Assembly: GCA_016219795.1 (NCBI GenBank)
Contig: JACRKK010000019.1
Coordinates: forward strand, 1-6,248
Direction of reading: 5' to 3'
DNA length: 6,248 nucleotides
Origin: Candidatus Woesearchaeota archaeon
GTDB lineage: Archaea; Nanobdellota; Nanobdellia; Woesearchaeales; JACRKL01
The position numbers and the translations under genes are program-made. Each line of letters starts with the position of its first letter. The first letter of the stretch is position 1. The notes under the pieces are model-generated. The model had not been told where the DNA came from and made no database searches. It was given only the letters and a program-made list of their open reading frames with translations. This document shows, one piece after another, positions 1 to 4,706 of this stretch.

Positions 1-2
1 AA

Positions 3-74
3 TTCTTCGACGATAAACAACTATTTATACCTTTCGCTATTGACGAGAAAATAACATTAAAAAAGAAGAACTGA
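3..74 (+). CDS. C-terminal tail of an upstream gene (partial)
   Basis: Reading frame 3 is open from the left edge to a TGA at 72-74 and encodes 23 residues ending in a lysine-rich tail (ITLKKKN). The mix of aromatic, acidic and hydrophobic residues (FFDDKQLFIPFAIDEK) reads like a natural protein C-terminus. The two other forward frames close at 13-15 (frame 2) and 52-54 (frame 1). No domain can be recognised from so little. A short open frame at an edge can occur by chance, so this is a tentative call; the sequence to the left would settle it. Confidence 0.4.
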   Translation, partial: FFDDKQLFIPFAIDEKITLKKKN

Positions 75-92
75 GGGGTTATTCAAAACTCT

Positions 93-98
93 CTATAA
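93..98 (+). promoter_or_regulatory. possible TATA box for the small membrane protein gene
   Basis: CTATAA at 93-98 is centred about 26 bases before position 122. Transcription starting there would give a leader of about 28 bases holding the Shine-Dalgarno site TGAGGAG (133-139), ten bases before the ATG at 150. The A/T-rich stretch at 114-120 is a weaker alternative, because a start 26 bases after it would lie downstream of the ribosome binding site. Confidence 0.35.
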
Positions 99-149
99 CA
101 TCTCATTTTTAGTAATTTATCAGGCAAAAATCTGAGGAGACTAAATATT

Positions 150-482
150 ATGACCCATGGAACTATCTATAAAGCACTAGTAACTACAGCAGCAACATTA
201 GGTATTACTGCAATAGTTGGTGCTGCTACGCTGATAAATAATACACCCGATTACACCTCCATTTACCATAGGCTTGTGCCCAATGCAACAGCTACAGGAG
301 ACGAAAACCTTGAACGTGCACTGCATCCCAAAACATTTGAGGACAGGCAATTCGCAGATGGTCTTTTGCCTCTTCTTGATGCAGCGGAAAGGTATAGGAA
401 TACGAGTCCTGGTGCGTATAAAGAATTGCGTGGCGTAGTTGCTGGTTTTGTTGAGGGTGGTGTGGCTTCACCTAGACGATAA
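150..482 (+). CDS. small hypothetical protein with an N-terminal membrane segment
   Basis: This encodes a 110-residue protein that I do not recognise. Residues 7-29 form an Ala/Thr/Ile/Val-rich hydrophobic stretch that could be an uncleaved membrane anchor or a signal peptide. The remainder is hydrophilic and probably sits outside the membrane, with a likely helical middle (residues 55-85, rich in Glu, Asp, Leu and Arg) and a basic end (PRR). There are no cysteines and no catalytic motif is visible. The start is supported by TGAGGAG at 133-139 with a ten-base spacer. The gene stands alone: a probable gene end lies upstream, and the next gene converges on it from the other strand only eight bases after its stop. 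The good ribosome binding site and clean membrane segment argue for a real gene; function is unknown. Confidence 0.65.
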   Translation: MTHGTIYKALVTTAATLGITAIVGAATLINNTPDYTSIYHRLVPNATATGDENLERALHPKTFEDRQFADGLLPLLDAAERYRNTSPGAYKELRGVVAGFVEGGVASPRR

Positions 483-490
483 TAATATCT

Positions 491-895
491 CTATTTGAAC
501 ACAAACTTTTTCAGAAACGCCTTTGCATCGCCATACGCAAGAAACGCCTTGTGGTGCTCTGGCTCCACAAAACCACTTATCCTTTCATGCCTGATGCCGC
601 ACCAATAGCGCTCAGTTTCACCAGCAATGATGCTTGCGTAGTGCATCAGACCATTGGCATAGCCACAATAGGCACAGTTCACCTTCTCCCAGAAAGAAAG
701 GTATTTCAGCCTGTGGCGGTCTATCCTGATATAGCGCAGTCGGTCCACATAGGAGAGGCCATAGAGAGGAAAACAGATGCGATGGTAGATTTCCATGCAG
801 ATGTCAAAGAAAACTAATGGCACAATCATTGCCCAGATGATGGGTGCTGAAAGCAGGTGCCTCATTCTCCGTTCTGGGTGTTTGCGGTATTCCAT
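491..895 (-). CDS. conserved hypothetical protein, membrane-anchored, with Cys/His cluster
   Basis: This encodes a 134-residue protein. Residues 14-33 are a hydrophobic, Trp- and Pro-containing segment that probably spans the membrane. After it come the motifs PLYGLSYV (43-50), YIRIDRHRLKYL (55-66), CAYCGYANGL (74-83), IAGETERYWCGIRH (90-103) and a tail ending in HHKAFLAYGDA. From memory this pattern matches small uncharacterised bacterial and archaeal proteins with the same 'CxYCxYxNG ... YWC.I.H' signature; I know of no assigned function. Cys74, Cys77, Cys99 and His103 could bind a metal such as zinc, which is inference. The frame stays open upstream to 1297, but that extension lies antisense to the Tat-signal gene and is low-complexity. 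The ATG at 895 is where family-like sequence begins and has a TATA-like box 26-27 bases before it, consistent with a leaderless transcript. It is transcribed divergently from the gene at 987. Confidence 0.8.
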   Translation of the reverse strand: MEYRKHPERRMRHLLSAPIIWAMIVPLVFFDICMEIYHRICFPLYGLSYVDRLRYIRIDRHRLKYLSFWEKVNCAYCGYANGLMHYASIIAGETERYWCGIRHERISGFVEPEHHKAFLAYGDAKAFLKKFVFK

Positions 896-917
896 ATCCC
901 TACGAAATAAGGACTGG

Positions 918-925
918 TTTAAAAA
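918..925 (-). promoter_or_regulatory. TATA-like box for the divergent Cys-protein gene
   Basis: Reading leftwards the sequence is TTTTTAAA, centred 26.5 bases before the first base of the ATG at 895. This is the spacing expected for an archaeal TATA box driving a leaderless mRNA. Transcription would begin at or next to the start codon. A short AGGG just before the ATG is too close to act as a normal Shine-Dalgarno site. Confidence 0.5.
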
Positions 926-956
926 GATTAGTTTTTCTGATGTGCAAGCCAGAGTC

Positions 957-964
957 TTTAAAAA
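957..964 (+). promoter_or_regulatory. TATA-like box for the Tat-signal protein gene
   Basis: TTTAAAAA is centred 26.5 bases before the ATG at 987, preceded by purine-rich AGCCAGAG that could serve as a BRE-like element. No Shine-Dalgarno site lies at a suitable distance before 987, so a leaderless transcript is the simplest reading. The spacing supports 987 over the in-frame ATG at 795 as the true start. Confidence 0.5.
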
Positions 965-986
965 GGGAATTACGTTCTCCTCAAGC

Positions 987-2210
987 ATGAACATACCACG
1001 AAGAACTGCTTTAGGATGGATGTTAGCAACCCTTGGGATGGTAGTTGCGTCTCCCGAAACAGTACTGGATGCATTTGCCGGGCAACAGAGCCTTCCAAAG
1101 ACACTCCCACCGACCATTGACGCGCGGGTAACTGACATTCCACCAAAGATGAAGGAGCTTGGCTTTGATTTTGATGCGCAGAAGCAGTTTTTATATTTCC
1201 TGTCAGATAATTTTTTGGGAATGGATGCGGACATTAATATTTTGCCTGAAAACATTTTTGGATATAGAGATTGGGATTCTAAAAAAGCAGTTCTCAACGA
1301 GCTAAAAGCAGCCTATGAGGAACACAAGAGTAGAGGAGCAGGAAAAGAACAGGCAAGACCGTATTTCACTGCAGTTACGATTGAAAAGACGATTGGAATG
1401 GATTATAGAATCACCCTTAAGACATCACAAGAATTTGTATATACTCTACAACTGCAAACTCGCCATTTTTGTTTTGAACGTTGGGAAAATGATGGGTGGT
1501 TTAACCTACTGAGCGTTGTTTTGGATAACAGGGTTATTTTCACCAATGATCCCATCATGGATTTAGGAGAGATAGACTGGAAAAAGATGGAGGGTATTAT
1601 TCCAGGATATGTGGGAGCGTACATCAAAGACAGGGCATCTGTCCAATGGTGGCGCAAGCAGAGGGTGATTTCTCCGTCTTTAAAGATAGAATCAAATTAT
1701 GATTATATTTCTGAACTCAGGTCGATCAAAAACCAAAGAATAGAGATAGTTCAATATCCCTATTCAGACAGCGACACAATCTACAAAGAGCCACACCCCG
1801 TCATTTTCTCCGACGGCGAATTTAATATCCGGGATTATACTCTCCCATTCCTTACGCAATTTGGAGATGGATTCTTACGGGCAAGGGGCGGGTTGTACAA
1901 CCAACCCAACGACATCACTGACCCACGAATAAGAAGATTTGGACTAGAAAATGGGAAACTCGTGGTAGTATGGGGGTACCAGCATGAAAACTCCGACGGT
2001 GACTATTGGTTTCAGGTCCCAGGAACACAGGAAAAAGTCCAGTACGCGTTTGTCCGCGTTGACCCCCATGCAACTGTTGTGGATATCCAACAGCATAAAC
2101 CGGTTATCTGGGCGTATGTGGGAGATACCATCTTAAAAGACAACACTTTTGCAGGCATTGTAGGCCAGCTTAAGGAACTACAGGTGATGTCTGGAACAAG
2201 TGCGAGGTAA
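987..2210 (+). CDS. hypothetical exported protein with Tat-like signal peptide
   Basis: This encodes a 407-residue protein of no family I can name. The N-terminus has a twin arginine (Arg5-Arg6 in IPRRTALGWM), a hydrophobic stretch (residues 8-22) and an A-x-A site (Ala29-Phe-Ala31) before Gly32. That is the layout of a Tat signal peptide, although the residues around RR depart from the usual S/T-RRxFLK. The mature part is mixed alpha/beta in appearance, rich in Trp and Tyr, with only one cysteine, and the C-terminal half looks strand-rich (for example KLVVVWGYQHE, YWFQVPG, YAFVRVDPHATVVDI, VIWAYVGD). There are no recognisable catalytic motifs and no C-terminal membrane anchor, so it is probably soluble outside the cell or lipid-free at the surface. 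The frame extends upstream to 795, but that 64-residue stretch overlaps the opposite gene and lacks export features, so I start at 987. It ends one base before a strong inverted repeat. Confidence 0.75.
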   Translation: MNIPRRTALGWMLATLGMVVASPETVLDAFAGQQSLPKTLPPTIDARVTDIPPKMKELGFDFDAQKQFLYFLSDNFLGMDADINILPENIFGYRDWDSKKAVLNELKAAYEEHKSRGAGKEQARPYFTAVTIEKTIGMDYRITLKTSQEFVYTLQLQTRHFCFERWENDGWFNLLSVVLDNRVIFTNDPIMDLGEIDWKKMEGIIPGYVGAYIKDRASVQWWRKQRVISPSLKIESNYDYISELRSIKNQRIEIVQYPYSDSDTIYKEPHPVIFSDGEFNIRDYTLPFLTQFGDGFLRARGGLYNQPNDITDPRIRRFGLENGKLVVVWGYQHENSDGDYWFQVPGTQEKVQYAFVRVDPHATVVDIQQHKPVIWAYVGDTILKDNTFAGIVGQLKELQVMSGTSAR

Positions 2211-2211
2211 A

Positions 2212-2287
2212 GTTGAAAAACCACCATCCCCTTGATGAATCACGGGGCGTTGCTCCCTCGCTACGCTCGGTCGGGTGGTTTTTCAAC
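2212..2287. terminator. long inverted repeat, probable bidirectional terminator
   Basis: A perfect 14-base inverted repeat (GTTGAAAAACCACC at 2212-2225 and GGTGGTTTTTCAAC at 2274-2287) brackets a 48-base loop. Inside, CCCC (2228-2231) can pair with GGGG (2244-2247) to form a second small hairpin. The repeat starts one base after the stop codon of the preceding gene. It places five T residues in the 3' arm on either strand, which suits termination, since archaeal polymerase stops at short T runs. The loop also carries GC-rich CTCGCTACGCTCGG, the sort of sequence seen in small dispersed repeats, so a mobile or repeated element is an alternative. Confidence 0.6.
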
Positions 2288-2288
2288 A

Positions 2289-2378
2289 TACTTGAACAAG
2301 CTTGAAACGGAAACAAAGATGTCCGGCTTTCAACCATCCGTTGAAACAAATGGCTTTCAGCCGGCGCTTGTTCAAGTA
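2289..2378. repeat. second inverted repeat enclosing imperfect direct repeats
   Basis: TACTTGAACAAGC (2289-2301) pairs perfectly with GCTTGTTCAAGTA (2366-2378). Within it, a smaller fold TTGAAACGGA ... TCCG(GC)TTTCAA spans about 2302-2333. Two related segments beginning GAAACAAA or GAAACGGAAACAAA and ending GGCTTTCA(A/G)CC follow each other, so the region may have grown by duplication. It sits between the terminator-like hairpin and the antitoxin promoter and holds no credible reading frame. It could be a structured RNA, an insertion-like repeat or an additional terminator; nothing in the sequence decides between these. Confidence 0.5.
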
Positions 2379-2389
2379 AACAGAAAAAC

Positions 2390-2395
2390 ATATAA
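2390..2395 (+). promoter_or_regulatory. TATA box of the toxin-antitoxin operon
   Basis: ATATAA within AAAACATATAAG is centred about 27-28 bases before the ATG at 2420. No ribosome binding site precedes that ATG, so a leaderless transcript is predicted. Confidence 0.6.
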
Positions 2396-2412
2396 GTAAG
2401 AACATTCTTACT
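2395..2412. promoter_or_regulatory. palindromic operator of the toxin-antitoxin operon
   Basis: The sequence is AGTAAGAA-CA-TTCTTACT, a perfect inverted repeat with eight-base arms and a two-base centre. It begins at the last base of the TATA box and ends eight bases before the antitoxin start codon. A protein bound here would block TATA recognition or initiation. AbrB/MazE-type antitoxins, alone or with toxin, commonly repress their own operons through such palindromes, so autoregulation is the likely role. Confidence 0.65.
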
Positions 2413-2419
2413 CTGTTTT

Positions 2420-2653
2420 ATGGACACAAAAATTGTAAAAGTTTCAGATAAGGGACAGATTTCTATCCCCATGATTCTGCGGGAAGCAACAGGAATAAGA
2501 AAAGGAGATGAACTGATGATGATCCGCAGTGGGAACGCAATTGTACTTGAGAAAATAAAAAAGTCTGATTTTTCTGACTTGCTCAAACACTCAGAGGGAG
2601 TAGCTGAAAGGTTATGGGACAATAAAGAGGATGAGGTTTGGGACAATGTATGA
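2420..2653 (+). CDS. AbrB/MazE-family antitoxin (SpoVT-AbrB DNA-binding domain)
   Basis: This encodes a 77-residue protein. Residues 4-46 are a typical swapped-hairpin AbrB domain: KVSDKGQISIP, LREATGIRKGDEL, then a strand-rich RSGNAIVLEKI. Residues 49-77 form an acidic, probably flexible tail (SDFSDLLKHSEGVAERLWDNKEDEVWDN), the part that in MazE-like antitoxins wraps around the toxin. It should neutralise the downstream MazF-like toxin by direct binding and, as a dimer, repress the operon through the palindrome at 2395-2412. The start fits a TATA box about 27 bases upstream. The last codons overlap the toxin start by eight bases, giving translational coupling and the usual antitoxin-first order. 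The family call is strong; the partnership is inferred from the overlap and neighbouring toxin. Confidence 0.9.
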   Translation: MDTKIVKVSDKGQISIPMILREATGIRKGDELMMIRSGNAIVLEKIKKSDFSDLLKHSEGVAERLWDNKEDEVWDNV

Positions 2654-2978
2654 ACAAAGAGATGTCCTCATTGTTCCATTTCCGTTTACTGACCTTAGTA
2701 CGATTAAACAGCGGCCTGTGCTTGTCCTGTCAAAAGACAAGTATAATAGTACCTGTGACGATATCATAACCTGTGGTATTACTTCGAATGTTACGGATGA
2801 TGATTACTCAGTTCTTCTTGAAGAGAGAAATCTGGAAGAGGGTTTTCTTCCAAAAATAAGCAGGATTAAGGTCGATAAACTGTTCACTATTGAAAAAAGC
2901 AGAGTTATCAAGAAAATAGCTAAGATTAACGAGAAGATATTTGAAGAAGTAAAGCGCGAATTTGTAAGACTAATCTAA
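2646..2978 (+). CDS. MazF/PemK-family toxin (probable endoribonuclease)
   Basis: This encodes a 110-residue protein of normal size for the family. It opens with the MazF/PemK signature QRDVLIVPFPFTDLSTIKQRPVLVLS (residues 4-29), including the conserved Arg of the RPVLVLS strand, followed by ITCGITSNV (41-49) and LPKISRIKVDKLFTIEKS (68-85), which match the later conserved strands. MazF-type toxins are cytoplasmic ribonucleases that cut mRNA or other RNA at short sequences and arrest growth; the site cut here cannot be read from sequence. I chose ATG 2646 because ATGAGG at 2631-2636 provides a Shine-Dalgarno site nine bases upstream and the protein then begins at the conserved strand. The in-frame ATG at 2631 would have GAGG directly abutting it and adds only five residues. 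The stop region overlaps the convergent gene by nine bases. Confidence 0.9.
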   Translation: MYEQRDVLIVPFPFTDLSTIKQRPVLVLSKDKYNSTCDDIITCGITSNVTDDDYSVLLEERNLEEGFLPKISRIKVDKLFTIEKSRVIKKIAKINEKIFEEVKREFVRLI

Positions 2979-4415
2979 CTGTTTTTTGATGATTTTTGGA
3001 ATCATATCCACAAAATCACTCGCCACAAACCCATACCCCTTCTCTTTAAGAAGGGCGTCGCCTACGGTGCCGTTGAGATATGCTGCAGCACACGCACTTT
3101 CTTTGGGAAGTTTGCTTTGCGCTAAGAAACCAGCGCACAGGCCAGCCAAGACATCACCTGTACCTCCCACCGTCATCCCCGGATTGCCTGTGGTGTTATA
3201 GTGGATATCGTTTTTGGTGATGATGTAATCTGTTGCGCCTTTAACCAGCAGAACATTTTCTTGAAGATCCTTTCTGATATTCATTCTCGTTAGTCTGCAG
3301 TTTTGCAGCAAGATGTCCAACTCTTTCTTGTGTGGCGTCAAGATGGCGTTGTCCACCTCCTGCAATATAATGGCTTTCAATGCATCAGCGTCAATGACCA
3401 TTGGTTTTTTCTGTGCTGTTAATTCCTTGACCAAATGCTGCACAAACAGAACCGTCTGTTTCTCAAGCCCCATGCCAGGCCCAATCAACACAACGTCATG
3501 CTTTGCTGCAAGCGCAAGTACATTCTTTAGATGTTTTGGCACAAAAAAATTGCCTGTTAATTTTTTTGTGATGATATCTGGCGTCAGACAATTGATTGCC
3601 CATGCCACTTTTTCTGGTGCAGCAACAGTGACAATATCAACACCACTTCTTAGTGTGGCAAGCGCTGCCTGCGCACACAAGCTTGCAGCACCGACATAAT
3701 CAACGCATCCGGCAACCACCAGCACCCTGCCAAACTGTCCCTTGTGACTTTCCGGCAGGCGGTTTTTGATGACTGCAGAGAGTATTTTTTTTGTTATATT
3801 ATTTTTTGTTAGGATGTCTTCTGCCTGTTTTGGAATGCCAATATCCACCACAACCGTTCTCTTTTTCCAGGCAACAAGACCTGTTTTTACATCATGGAAG
3901 GTGATTAATAGAGAGGGATGCACATACAGCCCGTGTTTTCCTGTCTCTGCCAAGACACCGGAGGGCACATCCACGCAAATCTTTTTTGCTGGAGAATTGT
4001 TTATTGAGGTAATGGCATCTGCAAGGTTAGGGAGCATGCCACCGCAGAAACCAGTTCCCAAAAGTGCGTCAATAATCAAGTCATAAGAGGAGAAATCAAT
4101 ATTCTTATAATTAGCCTTCATGCTTTTTATTTTACTATAATTTACCAAAGCCTCTTCTTTTAACTTTTTTTTCTGCCCTATAAACAACACATCCACAGAG
4201 AATCCGGCATCCCTCAGATATCTTGCAGCAACAAACCCATCTCCACCATTGTTGCCATGATAGCAGACGACAAGAATCTTTTTTCCCTGCAACGTAAAGC
4301 GTTGCGCCAACTCATAAGCAACGCTTCTTCCTGCGTTTTCCATCAGTTGTAGTTTTGAAACTCCCAAGAACTCTGAGAGGTCTTCTAGATGGCGCATGTT
4401 GGCTAGTGTAAGCAC
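2970..4415 (-). CDS. nnr: bifunctional NAD(P)H-hydrate epimerase / ADP-dependent NAD(P)H-hydrate dehydratase
   Basis: This encodes a 481-residue repair enzyme of full family length. The N-terminal epimerase domain (about 1-210) shows LMENAGRSVA (24-33), NNGGDGFVAARYL (55-67), IDALLGTGFCGG (115-126) and VDVPSG (148-153). It interconverts the R and S forms of hydrated NADH and NADPH. The C-terminal ribokinase-like dehydratase domain (about 220-481) shows KGQFGRVLVVAG (225-236), GPGMG (312-316), IDADAL (341-346), LTPHKKE (359-365) and NPGMTVGGTGDVLAG (411-425), with Asp421 as the probable catalytic base. It restores the S form to NAD(P)H using ADP, or ATP in some relatives. The protein is cytoplasmic. 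Translation probably starts at GTG 4415, with a TATA-like box 27 bases upstream; the in-frame ATG at 4397 is a shorter alternative. It lies 48 bases after the Cys-rich peptide gene on the same strand but appears to have its own promoter, so a functional link to that locus is not implied. Confidence 0.95.
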   Translation of the reverse strand: MLTLANMRHLEDLSEFLGVSKLQLMENAGRSVAYELAQRFTLQGKKILVVCYHGNNGGDGFVAARYLRDAGFSVDVLFIGQKKKLKEEALVNYSKIKSMKANYKNIDFSSYDLIIDALLGTGFCGGMLPNLADAITSINNSPAKKICVDVPSGVLAETGKHGLYVHPSLLITFHDVKTGLVAWKKRTVVVDIGIPKQAEDILTKNNITKKILSAVIKNRLPESHKGQFGRVLVVAGCVDYVGAASLCAQAALATLRSGVDIVTVAAPEKVAWAINCLTPDIITKKLTGNFFVPKHLKNVLALAAKHDVVLIGPGMGLEKQTVLFVQHLVKELTAQKKPMVIDADALKAIILQEVDNAILTPHKKELDILLQNCRLTRMNIRKDLQENVLLVKGATDYIITKNDIHYNTTGNPGMTVGGTGDVLAGLCAGFLAQSKLPKESACAAAYLNGTVGDALLKEKGYGFVASDFVDMIPKIIKKQLD

Positions 4416-4437
4416 GAAACGTAGTTTTGTGCTCTAA

Positions 4438-4446
4438 GTTAATAAG
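4438..4446 (-). promoter_or_regulatory. TATA-like box for the nnr gene
   Basis: Reading leftwards, CTTATTAAC is centred 27 bases before the GTG at 4415. With no Shine-Dalgarno site between them, a leaderless transcript starting at the GTG is the simplest model. It lies in the 48-base gap after the Cys-rich peptide gene, where no hairpin with a T run is visible, so read-through from the peptide operon is also possible. Confidence 0.45.
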
Positions 4447-4463
4447 GCTTTTGGAAGGTTTAC

Positions 4464-4706
4464 TTACAGGATATATTTTTGAGGTGGAGGATTGGGAGCA
4501 TATCCGTCGCATTCACATTCCCTGCAATTACAGTCACAACGACAAGGGAGTGGGATTTCGCAACGCGTAGCACTTGGACTACCCCTTCCTGCTATAGCAT
4601 AACTCCCAAGATTTTTGTCCCCTGGTTTCATATCACCTGCTCCTTCTACTAACACATTTAGGGTTGTTGGTTGCTGCTGTTTCGGTACTGTTACTATTTC
4701 AGGCAT
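4464..4706 (-). CDS. putative Cys-rich RiPP precursor peptide
   Basis: This encodes an 80-residue peptide with two distinct halves. Residues 1-48 contain no cysteine and look like a leader: MPEIVTVPK, then TTLNVLVEGAG, which could form a strand that docks to a recognition domain, then a Gly/Ser/Pro-rich hinge (YAIAGRGSPSATR). Residues 49-66 hold all seven cysteines (49, 55, 57, 59, 61, 64, 66) as CEIPLPCRCDCNCRECEC, alternating with charged or polar residues, followed by a Pro/Tyr tail (DGYAPNPPPQKYIL). The ATG directly follows the stop of the radical SAM gene, with AGGAGGTG six bases upstream, so strong translation coupled to the maturase is expected. I infer a precursor whose cysteines are modified, for example into thioether crosslinks. 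Alternatives are a metal-binding, metallothionein-like peptide or a small zinc protein. No hydrophobic signal is present. I know no named family that it matches. Confidence 0.75.
   Translation of the reverse strand: MPEIVTVPKQQQPTTLNVLVEGAGDMKPGDKNLGSYAIAGRGSPSATRCEIPLPCRCDCNCRECECDGYAPNPPPQKYIL

Noticed and set aside
795..986. In-frame upstream extension of the Tat-signal protein by 64 residues
   Set aside because: It lies antisense to the conserved Cys protein, would bury the signal peptide inside the protein, and has no promoter or ribosome site that fits; the ATG at 987 has a TATA box at the right distance.
896..1297. Upstream extension of the minus-strand Cys protein to 268 residues
   Set aside because: The extra residues are antisense to the Tat-signal gene, look low-complexity, and the family-like sequence and TATA spacing both start at 895.
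2289..2378. CRISPR-like repeats or a tRNA gene in the non-coding region
   Set aside because: There are only two imperfect related segments with no spacer pattern, and no cloverleaf or anticodon arm could be drawn.
2170..2646. Minus-strand frame of 158 codons across the hairpins and the antitoxin gene
   Set aside because: It is antisense to a clear AbrB-family gene and crosses both inverted repeats; its Ser-rich composition is that of a shadow frame.
3313..4086. Plus-strand open frames within the nnr gene
   Set aside because: They are shadows of a full-length, motif-complete enzyme on the other strand and have no ribosome sites.
4312..4512. Minus-strand 66-codon frame bridging the peptide gene and nnr
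   Set aside because: It overlaps the real C-terminus of the Cys-rich peptide and the start of nnr in another frame, and it has no supporting start signal.
4464..4706. nnr and the RiPP locus as one functional operon
   Set aside because: nnr is a housekeeping repair enzyme with its own TATA-like box in the 48-base gap; shared strand alone is not enough to assign it a role in peptide maturation.
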